A DNA stretch of 9,146 nt from CAZYSK01 sp964649415 (GTDB lineage Bacteria > Chloroflexota > Anaerolineae > B4-G1). A program made the position numbers and the translations under genes. Position 1 is the first letter of the stretch. Every line of letters begins with the position of its first letter. Location: contig CAZYSK010000146.1 of the NCBI GenBank assembly GCA_964649415.1, forward strand, positions 1-9,146, written 5' to 3'. Shown piece by piece: positions 1 through 5,377 of the stretch. The notes under the pieces are model-generated. The model was not told the DNA's origin. It did no database searches and saw only the letters and a list, made by a program, of their open reading frames with translations.

Positions 1-176
1 TCCAGCCCGTAGTAGGCTTCCAGTGCCGCGCGCACCTCGGCGTCGAAGACGTAATCCGAGTTCTCCGGGTCGAGCAGCGCCGCCAGCGGGTCACCGGGCA
101 GCAGGCGCGGCAGCAGGAAGTTTACTGTCAGCACGATCCACAGCGTCAGCAGGTACGACAGCGCGCGCCGTTTCAC
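1..176 (-). CDS. ABC transporter permease, Opp/Dpp/Nik family, N-terminal fragment
   Basis: This is the N-terminal part (58 complete codons) of an inner-membrane permease that imports peptides, nickel or similar solutes together with a second permease, ATPases and a binding protein. What is visible: a basic start (VKRRALSYLL), a first transmembrane helix (roughly residues 6-25), and the motif LPRLLPGDPLAALL directly after it, which is typical of the first permease (DppB/OppB/NikB type). The gene runs off the left edge. I chose the GTG at 176 because GGGAGG (184-189) lies 7 nt upstream of it; an in-frame ATG at 191 has no good ribosome site and would add five residues. It follows the FmdE-family gene by 56 nt on the same strand, so co-transcription is likely. 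The substrate cannot be read from this fragment. Family assignment is confident; the exact start is less so. Confidence 0.82.
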   Translation of the reverse strand, partial: MKRRALSYLLTLWIVLTVNFLLPRLLPGDPLAALLDPENSDYVFDAEVRAALEAYYGL

Positions 177-207
177 GGGAAGGCCTCCCATCCCTACCAC
201 GTAGCGA

Positions 208-241
208 AGACCCTAAAGGTTTTCCGAGACCTTTAGGGTCT
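208..241 (-). terminator. Perfect 13-bp hairpin overlapping the FmdE-family stop codon
   Basis: AGACCCTAAAGGT (208-220) and its exact complement ACCTTTAGGGTCT (229-241) are separated by 8 nt. The stop codon of the FmdE-family gene (233-235) lies inside the stem. On the transcribed strand no run of T follows, so it is not a classical intrinsic terminator. It may be a partial terminator, a 3'-end stabiliser, or an element that separates expression of the FmdE-family gene from the permease. The hairpin is certain; its role is not. Confidence 0.4.
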
Positions 242-955
242 CGGTTGGGGTCTCAGGTCTGATACCGCGATGCCCGCCCCGTCGAGCCGGTAATGAGGGG
301 CAGCGGCACAGGCGATGCAGACAGGCTTGCCGTCCTGCACCCTGGCCCGTGTCTCCATCACGCTCTCCCCGCACACGGCGCACGTGACCGAGGCGAGGAT
401 GGGCGCGTAGGCTGGCATCTCAATCCGCAGGCGTTGCACCGTGAACAGCTCGTCGGCCGGCACTTCAAGCTGCTTGTAGGACGTCTCGGCCCACAACTGC
501 GTCAGCCGCTCCTGCTCCTCCGGCGTCGGCTCCTGGCGCTCGGCGACGATCTTCTGGAATAGGGCGTCCGCTTCCGGGTACCGGACGTCAAAGCTGTCGG
601 CATAGTCGGCCCGGACGGCGACGCGGACGGCCTCACCGTCGCGCTTTGCCACTGTCACCGCCGTCTTGCCCAGGTCGTGGTAGATCAGGGCGTTGTTGGC
701 GAAGGTGCAGCCGGTGACGACCTGGATGCCGTCGCTGAAGCAGTTGTTGGTCTCTACGATGGCGACGACCTCTTCCATCCCCAGGTTGTGCTCGATGCCG
801 AGGGTCTTCAGGGCGATGACACCTGCCCGGACGCCGAGGGCCACGTAAGGGCAGAAGTGGCCGTGTACTTCCCCTGCTTTGCGGAGCAGCGCTTCGAGAT
901 CGCCTTCTCGGATCAGGTCCTCGATCGGTGCCCTGGGTTTCAACGGCAAGTTCAT
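233..955 (-). CDS. FmdE-family protein with C-terminal zinc ribbon
   Basis: This 240-residue protein belongs to the FmdE family, named after a subunit associated with formylmethanofuran dehydrogenase but widespread in bacteria that lack that enzyme. The N-terminal domain (about residues 15-165) carries HGHFCP (31-36), the segment ETNNC (68-72) and DGIQVVTGCT (75-84), the conserved Cys/His positions of the family. The C-terminal part has two CxxC pairs, CAVC (192-195) and CIAC (213-216), which form a probable zinc ribbon. The start at 955 is chosen because AAGGAG lies 8 nt upstream; a TTG 11 codons earlier has no such site. It begins 39 nt after the methyltransferase stop, and an ABC permease follows 56 nt after its own stop. 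With no other formylmethanofuran genes nearby, a role in handling a metal or a metal-bound ligand is more likely than methanogenesis-type chemistry; that is inference. Confidence 0.88.
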   Translation of the reverse strand: MNLPLKPRAPIEDLIREGDLEALLRKAGEVHGHFCPYVALGVRAGVIALKTLGIEHNLGMEEVVAIVETNNCFSDGIQVVTGCTFANNALIYHDLGKTAVTVAKRDGEAVRVAVRADYADSFDVRYPEADALFQKIVAERQEPTPEEQERLTQLWAETSYKQLEVPADELFTVQRLRIEMPAYAPILASVTCAVCGESVMETRARVQDGKPVCIACAAAPHYRLDGAGIAVSDLRPQPRP

Positions 956-994
956 TGGTAGTTCTCCTTGTTCAATCCGAATGATCAACTCGAG

Positions 995-1750
995 TCATGA
1001 GACACCTGGAAGCGGCAGCACAAACGGGACTGGTCGCCGGCGTGCGATGGCCAGGGCCTGCCGTTCCCCTGTGCCAGGGTCACCGGGAACCTGAAAGAAC
1101 TCCTGCACGCTGTCAACCTCGAAACCGGCGCTGTGGAGCAACCGCGTCCACTTCTCGACGTCGAAGCCGCTGTCCAGCGGCTCAATGGATAGCAGTCGTC
1201 CACCGGGCCTGACTACGCGCGCCACCTCGCGCACGATGCCCATCGCGTCGAGGGCGGGCGCATCGTGATGCAGCACCCAACCGACCACGACGGTGGTGAG
1301 AGTCTCGGCGGCGAACGGCAGCGCCTCGCCGACTGAGCGCACGACGCGCCGGAGGCCGCTGCGGCGCATCAATCGGGTCCCCAGGGGCTCTGGTTCCACG
1401 TAGACGGCCGGCAATCCCAGATCGTCGTAGAGAGGAGCCAACCGTCCCCAGCCCGCGCCCACGTCCAGTACCGGACCGCGTGCCCGCGCCAGTTCGCGGC
1501 GTAGCAGGGCTACCTCGCGCCGTTCGGTCTCGCTCTCATCGACAGCGCGGCGGCAGGCGATATCGGCGTATTCGCGCAGGGTCTGCTCCCAGTCGGCACC
1601 CCGCCGTTTGACCCGACAACACACCCAGTAGGCGTAGGCCGTCACCACCTGCTCCGGGTCCACCGTGAGAGGCAACCGATCCGCCAACATCAGCCGCAGC
1701 CGCCGGCAGGTCCGGTCATAGTAGGCCAGTTCATCATCTGTGTTATTCAT
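995..1750 (-). CDS. Class I SAM-dependent methyltransferase
   Basis: The protein is 251 residues from the ATG at 1750. It has a helical N-terminal region (about 1-90) and then a Rossmann-fold methyltransferase core: motif I VLDVGAGWGR (94-103), the acidic residue ending strand 2 in VYVEPEP, motif II/III around ALPFAAETLTTVVVGWVLHH, and the post-motif REVARVVRPGGRLLSIEPL. It should transfer a methyl group from S-adenosylmethionine; the acceptor is unknown. An in-frame ATG at 1804 would add 18 residues (269 in all), but those codons lie inside the terminator hairpin and its T-run, so I prefer 1750. Neither start has a well-placed Shine-Dalgarno, which is unusual beside neighbours with strong ones. 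It heads a unit with the FmdE-family gene and the ABC permease. Expression is probably controlled by the attenuator immediately upstream. Confidence 0.85.
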   Translation of the reverse strand: MNNTDDELAYYDRTCRRLRLMLADRLPLTVDPEQVVTAYAYWVCCRVKRRGADWEQTLREYADIACRRAVDESETERREVALLRRELARARGPVLDVGAGWGRLAPLYDDLGLPAVYVEPEPLGTRLMRRSGLRRVVRSVGEALPFAAETLTTVVVGWVLHHDAPALDAMGIVREVARVVRPGGRLLSIEPLDSGFDVEKWTRLLHSAGFEVDSVQEFFQVPGDPGTGERQALAIARRRPVPFVLPLPGVS

Positions 1751-1753
1751 CAG

Positions 1754-1811
1754 CAAACAAAAAGGCCACCAAGGCCCCGGCTTCACGCCGGAAGAGGCCT
1801 TCATGGCCCTT
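1754..1811 (-). terminator. Strong intrinsic terminator in the leader of the methyltransferase gene (attenuator)
   Basis: Read on the minus strand, three stacked helices form one hairpin: AAGGGCCA/TGGCCTTT (outer, one G-U), AAGGCC/GGCCTT (middle) and CCGGC/GCCGG (inner) with a GTGAA loop, separated by small internal loops. It is followed directly by TTTTTGTTTG. It sits 4 nt before the preferred ATG of the methyltransferase and about 165 nt downstream of a strong promoter, so it should stop transcription before the operon unless the leader refolds. No comparable T-run follows it on the plus strand. Confidence 0.8.
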
Positions 1812-1975
1812 CAGTGTTACACTATTGAGTTCTCTAGCGGGATGCAGCGAACCGTGATTGTGTGTCTGTCAGATGGTTCGGCGCTGGTCTTCGTTATATG
1901 GATGCCACATCCCGTACCTTCAGGCTGGTTTGTGGAGGTCTCACAAGGTGCTCGCGAGTTGGCTTCATGCCAGCG
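1812..1975 (-). promoter_or_regulatory. Structured 5' leader, candidate attenuation element or riboswitch of unrecognised class
   Basis: Between the predicted transcription start (about 1975) and the terminator, the RNA can form several helices: TGGC/GCCA with an AUGAA loop (1960-1972); TTGTG/CACAA (1930-1946); a long-range helix CGGGATG (1908-1914) with CATCCCG (1838-1844); and inside it CGAACC (1875-1880) with GGTTCG (1848-1853). The 5' strand of the long-range helix can alternatively pair locally as GGATG-TGG-CATCC (1900-1912), so the two states exclude each other. I do not see the TPP, FMN, cobalamin, SAM, glycine, T-box or fluoride signatures. A 24-codon ORF (ATG at 1968, stop at 1894-1896) lies in the leader; it has no clear ribosome site but leaves leader-peptide attenuation as an alternative. 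Confidence 0.55.
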
Positions 1976-1981
1976 ACAACG

Positions 1982-2009
1982 ACTATACCACAAATGGGAG
2001 GGATGTCAA
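1982..2009 (-). promoter_or_regulatory. Sigma-70-type promoter for the methyltransferase-FmdE-permease unit
   Basis: On the minus strand a perfect -35 box TTGACA (2004-2009) is separated by 16 nt from a -10 box TATAGT (1982-1987), five of six matches to TATAAT. Transcription would start near 1975 and run through the structured leader and the terminator into the methyltransferase gene. Confidence 0.72.
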
Positions 2010-2128
2010 TCCGCCCGTGCCTGGCGGGTCAACGCAGTGGCGAAGCTGGACGCTTGACCTGGAGACACAGCCTGTCCTAACGAAATCACATCGTGGAACA
2101 TCCCGCCCAAGACCTTCGAACCCAGGCA

Positions 2129-2272
2129 CTACGACGGCGCACCTACAAGCGAAACCGTTGTGATAGGCAGCGACTCGGCTTCCAGGCGCGAAAGGTTGAC
2201 AAAACCATAGCAGCGCACGCCGCCAGGCAATCTCCGTCGCTATGTTGAGGGTGATGCAGGATCGTCAGCTGG
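2129..2272 (-). pseudogene. Remnant resembling a C39-like cysteine peptidase
   Basis: On the minus strand, just after the PfpI-family stop, the frame reads QLTILHHPQHSDGDC followed by LAACAAMVL. This is the spacing around the catalytic Cys of C39-like peptidase domains (DGDCLAACAAMVL pattern). The similarity then stops; after a frame change the sequence NLSRLEAESLPITTVSL is a possible trace of a downstream part of the same domain, ending in a stop at 2129-2131. There is no start codon with a ribosome site, and the usual His and Asp of the active site are absent. I read it as a gene remnant with an internal deletion and frameshift. It rests on one motif, so it is tentative. Confidence 0.4.
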
Positions 2273-2320
2273 GGGCGGCGACTACTCGATTGTCGGAGCC
2301 GTGTGACGTCTGCGGTCAGC

Positions 2321-2872
2321 TCAGTCAGACAGCGCCTCGATGATCGTCTGGCACAGCTCAGGTAGATCGTCGGGCACCCGGCCAGTGATGATGTGGCCGT
2401 CCCGCACGGCTGGCACATCCACGAAGTGGGCCCCTGCGTTCACCAGGTCATCTCGCACGGCGGCGTAACCGGTGGCCTGCTTCTCCTCGATGACCCCCGC
2501 GGAGATCAACACCCAGGGGCCGTGGCAGATGCTGGCGATGAACTTGCCCTGCCGGTCGCACTCCCGCACGAGGGCCAGCGTCCCTTCGTGCAGCCGCAAC
2601 TGATCCGGGGAGTACCCACCGGGGAAGTAGAGGCAGTCGATGTCTTCGGCTTTGAGCTCCTCGATGGGAACCATCGTGTACCGATTCCCCTCCGCCATGA
2701 CGGGGATGGGAACGGGATGCCCGAACATGCCCTTGACGTCCTCCCCGACTGCTGCGACGAGGACTTCAGCTCCCTCTTCTGCGAGCCTCAGGATGGGGAA
2801 GAGCAGCTCGATGTCCTCGTACCTGTTGGTCACGATCATTGCCACCTTCTTGTCAGACAGTTTTCCAGCCAT
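2321..2872 (-). CDS. PfpI/DJ-1 family protein (class I glutamine amidotransferase-like)
   Basis: A complete 183-residue, single-domain cytoplasmic protein of the PfpI/DJ-1/YhbO type, the usual length for the family. Conserved parts: RYEDIELLFP (17-26) with the Glu that contacts the nucleophile; the oxyanion segment FPGGYSPDQLR (83-93); the nucleophile elbow SICHGPW (114-120) with Cys116 and adjacent His117; and the late ITGRVPDDLP. Members act in stress protection as protein/nucleotide deglycases, chaperones or weak peptidases; which one applies here cannot be told. The ATG at 2872 is preceded by AAGGAGG with 6-nt spacing, so an upstream extension to 2989 is rejected. It has its own promoter (2935-2963) and no co-directional partner close by, so it is probably monocistronic. 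A short TGCAC-TGG-GTGCA inverted repeat (2900-2912) lies in its leader. No clear terminator follows it. Confidence 0.92.
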   Translation of the reverse strand: MAGKLSDKKVAMIVTNRYEDIELLFPILRLAEEGAEVLVAAVGEDVKGMFGHPVPIPVMAEGNRYTMVPIEELKAEDIDCLYFPGGYSPDQLRLHEGTLALVRECDRQGKFIASICHGPWVLISAGVIEEKQATGYAAVRDDLVNAGAHFVDVPAVRDGHIITGRVPDDLPELCQTIIEALSD

Positions 2873-2934
2873 TCGTGTCCTCCTTAAGCGTATAGAGAGT
2901 GCACTGGGTGCATCTGCCGCGACGCCTGTGCCCC

Positions 2935-2963
2935 ATTTTACGTCAAGGGACTGTAAGAGGCAA
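2935..2963 (-). promoter_or_regulatory. Promoter of the PfpI/DJ-1-family gene
   Basis: Minus-strand boxes TTGCCT (2958-2963) and TAAAAT (2935-2940) are separated by exactly 17 nt, giving a good sigma-70-type promoter. The start would be near 2928, with a leader of about 55 nt before the ATG at 2872. Confidence 0.6.
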
Positions 2964-2994
2964 CTAAGGCGTTGAAGGTAATGCGCCACCTAGA

Positions 2995-3102
2995 ACCCCG
3001 CGCTTCGTCAAGGCCTTCCAGGCGCTACCTGCCGAAGTCAGAGCCCAGGCACGCCAAGCGTCCCTGTTGTTTCAGGAGGACCTATTGCATCCCAGCCTCT
3101 CC
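2995..3102 (+). pseudogene. RelE/ParE-like toxin fragment
   Basis: The plus-strand frame starting at 2995 reads TPRFVKAFQALPAEV and, a few residues on, ASLLFQEDLLHPSL. This matches the N-terminal half of RelE/ParE-superfamily toxins (pattern TxxFxKAFxxLPxEV ... LLxxDxxHPSL). After HPSL the similarity ends and the frame continues into unrelated sequence. There is no convincing start codon or ribosome site, and no antitoxin gene is adjacent. It is therefore a broken remnant and not an active toxin. Its 3' end overlaps the end of an opposing fragment at 3082. Confidence 0.45.
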
Positions 3103-3300
3103 ATACCTGATTTCCCGAGCTGTGCCTTCCTCAACAAGCGCGGCGATGGTGCGCTCCAACTCCCTCGGCGTCCACTTCAACACGTGAAACACCTTGGCGA
3201 GCATCTTGCGGTCGGCGGCGGCGACGCTGTCCAGGTAGCGCTCTCACAGCGACTTGCATTCACGTAGCCGAGTGTGCAGCGCTACCTGACATCGAGGAGT
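3082..3300 (-). pseudogene. C-terminal fragment of an unrecognised, winged-helix-like protein, broken by a stop
   Basis: A minus-strand reading frame runs from about 3300 to a TAG at 3082-3084 and is interrupted once by TGA (3244-3246). After the TGA it reads ERYLDSVAAADRKML and then a stretch with WTPRELERTIAALVEEG followed by TAREIRY, the alternation of helices and a basic wing expected of a winged-helix DNA-binding domain. Before the TGA it reads VALHTRLRECKSL, which looks like a preceding amphipathic helix. No start codon with a ribosome site is seen. I cannot name the family. The coding-like composition and single stop suggest recent decay of a gene whose 5' part is missing. Confidence 0.35.
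3232..3288. repeat. 11-bp inverted repeat, third half-site at 3022-3031
   Basis: CAGGTAGCGCT (3232-3242) and AGCGCTACCTG (3278-3288) are exact complements, separated by 35 nt. The 10-mer GCGCTACCTG occurs again in direct orientation at 3022-3031, inside the toxin fragment. The repeat lies within decayed coding sequence and has no T-run; it may be a recombination footprint or chance. Confidence 0.5.
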
Positions 3301-3374
3301 TTGTCCAAGCTATGATGGGTGCAATGGGGGATTAGTCAAGAAGATCACATGGCGTACAGCGCCTTCAGCATTGG

Positions 3375-3406
3375 GCTAGGTCCATCCTCAGGCAGGTGGA
3401 CCTGGC
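3375..3406. terminator. Hairpin downstream of the creatininase-ending operon
   Basis: GCTAGGTCCA (3375-3384) pairs with TGGACCTGGC (3397-3406) with one G-U pair; CCT/AGG extends the stem inside across a one-base bulge, leaving the loop CAGGC. It lies about 75 nt beyond the stop of the last gene of the four-gene operon. Neither strand shows a T-run after it, so termination would need Rho or be inefficient. Nothing else recognisable is seen between 3301 and 3480. Confidence 0.35.
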
Positions 3407-3480
3407 TCTAGCGTAAGTTATGCACAGCACAACAGGAAATGGGCACTGAAGTTTCCGTGGGTTCTGGGTGCATTATGACA

Positions 3481-4320
3481 CTAGTGGTGGTCAACTGCTG
3501 GGTTAATGGGCATTCTCTTCCAGTCAAGAATGAACTGAGCCAGATTCTCTGCGGCGATATTCAACCACTTCTTGCCCTTCTCTGCTGTTGCCACTGTGGG
3601 GTCGCCCATAATCCCGTGCTCGCTACCACCCATACCTCCCATCCACCCGACGTACATCGCCGGACCCAGGGGCGTCCCTCCCGCTCTGGACATGCCCGCC
3701 GCTGTTTTCCCGCTACCTCTCAGATCGCCGTGCCACAGTTGCTTGACCGCCTTGTCCATCTGCACCAGCTCGGGGTCCGTATGCAACATCACCGAGGTTT
3801 CGAATTCACCAGCGTGGCGCATGCCGCCGAATTCGGAATCTGAGAGGCTGTTCAAGTCTTCCTGAGGGATAAGGTCCCACCACGTGATCACACATGCCAC
3901 AGTCTTGGGATACTTCTCGAGGTTCAGCCGCCTCATAGCCAGATTCAGAAAGGGTGGATTGCCACCGTGCCCATTCACGATGATGATCTTGTTGAAGCCA
4001 TGATGAGCCAGACTGAACAGAATATCGGCCACGTAACCGATCAGATTCTGTTCGGTGATGCTTATGGTACCGGGGAAATTGGTGTGGAACCCCTCAAAAC
4101 CATAGTTGACTAGCGGCATGACGATGGCGTCCTCCCTAACCCGGTTGGCCGCTAATTTACAGACTTCAAACGGGCCTACGCAATCGGTCTTGAGAGGGGC
4201 GTGGGGACCATGTGCTCCTATGGAGCCAACGGGAAGCAATGGCACCCGTTGCTGCGCAACGATCTCCTTGACCTCCGGCCAGGTGAGTTCATCGAAGAGA
4301 ATCTTGTCGATTTCGCCCAT
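3481..4320 (-). CDS. Creatininase family amidohydrolase with an altered metal-binding motif
   Basis: A complete 279-residue protein of the creatininase (creatinine amidohydrolase) family, metal-dependent enzymes that open cyclic or linear amides. Visible motifs: LPVGSIGAHGPHAPLKTD (29-46); YGFEGFHTNFPGTISIT (73-89); IIIVNGHGGN (112-121); RHAGEFETS (168-176); and the C-terminal GDPTVATAEKGKK (239-251). His37, Asp46, His118 and Glu172 fit expected metal or active-site positions. However, the family pattern GSxEQHG here reads GSIGAHG, so the usual first metal ligand Glu is Gly35. The protein may bind metal differently or act on another substrate. The ATG at 4320 follows GGAGGT with 8-nt spacing. 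It is the last gene of a four-gene operon, 52 nt after the dehydrogenase-like gene. It may hydrolyse an amide intermediate of that pathway; creatinine itself is not implied. Confidence 0.88.
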   Translation of the reverse strand: MGEIDKILFDELTWPEVKEIVAQQRVPLLPVGSIGAHGPHAPLKTDCVGPFEVCKLAANRVREDAIVMPLVNYGFEGFHTNFPGTISITEQNLIGYVADILFSLAHHGFNKIIIVNGHGGNPPFLNLAMRRLNLEKYPKTVACVITWWDLIPQEDLNSLSDSEFGGMRHAGEFETSVMLHTDPELVQMDKAVKQLWHGDLRGSGKTAAGMSRAGGTPLGPAMYVGWMGGMGGSEHGIMGDPTVATAEKGKKWLNIAAENLAQFILDWKRMPINPAVDHH

Positions 4321-4372
4321 GTCTAAAGACCTCCAGGTTGTCTAGTTGCGACTTTCTGGTACCGCTGGGTGA

Positions 4373-5341
4373 TCAAGCGCCCCTGGATCCTGATACCTCG
4401 TTCACAGGATGCATTGGGGCGTGTCCCTGCAGCACTGCTATCACCTCCATCGCTGCTGCGATGGACATTCTGGTAGTGGACGCCTCCGTATTGAAGGCCG
4501 ACCAGGGCGTCGCGAGGACGTTGTCCAGTGCCACCAGCGGATCGTCCGGCGCGCATGGTGCTGGATCGTGGACGTCGAGCGCAGCGCCTGCGATTTCCTT
4601 AGCCTGCAGCACCTCCAGCAAGGCTGCCCTGTCCACCACCGGGGCCCGGCTGGTGTTGATCAAATAGGCGGTCTTTTTCATCAGCCTTAGCCTGTGCGCG
4701 TCGATGAATCCCCTGGTGCTCTCGTCAAGGGGGACGTGGAGGCTGATGACGTCGGAGTCGACCATCAGATCGTTGAGGGGCACGTACTCGAATTGCCACT
4801 CGTCAGCAAAATCATAGTCCGGCGCAATGTCATTGGCCAGGACTCTCGTCCCGAAGCCTCTGGCCCTCGTGATGACTTGCCGGCCAATGGATCCGGCCCC
4901 AACGATGCCCAGAGTCACCTTGCCCAGTTCCCGGCCGCAGAACCTCTGCCAGCGTCCAAGCTTCATGTCCCGGGCCATGCCGTGGATGTTCCGCAGCAAA
5001 CACAGGATCATACCGATGGTAAAGTCAGCCACGGCCGGGCTGTTGGCGCTGGGCGTGTTTGTCACCCAGATGCCACGCTCCGTGGCCGCTACCAGATCGA
5101 TGTGATCGAAGCCCACGCCTACGCGGGCCACAATCTTGAGCTTGTCCGCGGCGTCTAGCACCCTACGGGTATACCATTCCCCACCGGCGATGATCGCATC
5201 CAGTCCCTTGATCTCTCGGCAGATTTCATCTTCGGGCGAGCCGAGCCATCTACGGTAGCTTACGTCGCCACCATTCTTCGTGAGGTAACTCAGCGCGTCC
5301 TCGCTCAGAGAGGGCCACGTACTGTGTATCCTGAAGCGCAT
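4373..5341 (-). CDS. D-isomer-specific 2-hydroxyacid dehydrogenase family protein, catalytic Glu and His missing
   Basis: A complete 322-residue, two-domain protein of the D-2-hydroxyacid dehydrogenase family (phosphoglycerate, glyoxylate and C-terminal-binding-protein relatives). Visible: substrate-loop motif VGVGFDHID (74-82); NTPSANSPAVADF (95-107); the NAD-binding GIVGAGSIGRQV (145-156) with Asp171 at the end of the second strand, favouring NAD(H) over NADP(H); and the catalytic Arg232 in INTSRAPVVD. The usual catalytic Glu (in DVFxxEP) falls on Ala261 in DVHDPAP, and the usual catalytic His (in TPH) is Trp280 in ATPWSAF. With two of three catalytic residues replaced, normal hydride-coupled acid-base catalysis is doubtful. 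It could be a dehydrogenase using another residue, or an NAD-binding protein with another role. The ATG at 5341 follows GGAGGA by 9 nt. It lies 36 nt after the aminotransferase and 52 nt before the creatininase-family gene. Confidence 0.9.
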   Translation of the reverse strand: MRFRIHSTWPSLSEDALSYLTKNGGDVSYRRWLGSPEDEICREIKGLDAIIAGGEWYTRRVLDAADKLKIVARVGVGFDHIDLVAATERGIWVTNTPSANSPAVADFTIGMILCLLRNIHGMARDMKLGRWQRFCGRELGKVTLGIVGAGSIGRQVITRARGFGTRVLANDIAPDYDFADEWQFEYVPLNDLMVDSDVISLHVPLDESTRGFIDAHRLRLMKKTAYLINTSRAPVVDRAALLEVLQAKEIAGAALDVHDPAPCAPDDPLVALDNVLATPWSAFNTEASTTRMSIAAAMEVIAVLQGHAPMHPVNEVSGSRGA

Positions 5342-5377
5342 AAGGTCAGGTCCTCCTGGAAATTTAGCAATATGCTT

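Noticed and set aside
233..955. Reading the FmdE-family gene as evidence of methanogenesis or formylmethanofuran metabolism
   Set aside because: The family is common in bacteria without that pathway, and no other formylmethanofuran dehydrogenase gene is present in the window.
956..988. TTG start of the FmdE-family gene at 988
   Set aside because: The ATG at 955 has AAGGAG at 8-nt spacing, and the extra residues do not resemble the family N-terminus.
1751..1804. Longer methyltransferase start at 1804
   Set aside because: The 18 extra codons are the terminator hairpin and its T-run, and the GAAGGG before this ATG is only 2 nt away, too close for a normal ribosome site. It remains a weaker alternative.
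2108..2130. tRNA-like GGTTCGAA on the minus strand near 2114
   Set aside because: The flanking bases do not pair as a T-arm, and no acceptor or anticodon stem fits.
2873..2989. N-terminal extension of the PfpI-family protein
   Set aside because: It would run through the promoter boxes and the AAGGAGG ribosome site that clearly serve the ATG at 2872.
3246..3336. Plus-strand frame ending ALPDIEEFVQAMMGAMGD before a TAG
   Set aside because: It looks like a possible protein C-terminus, but the upstream sequence is not convincingly coding, there is no start or family match, and it overlaps the minus-strand remnant and the inverted repeat.
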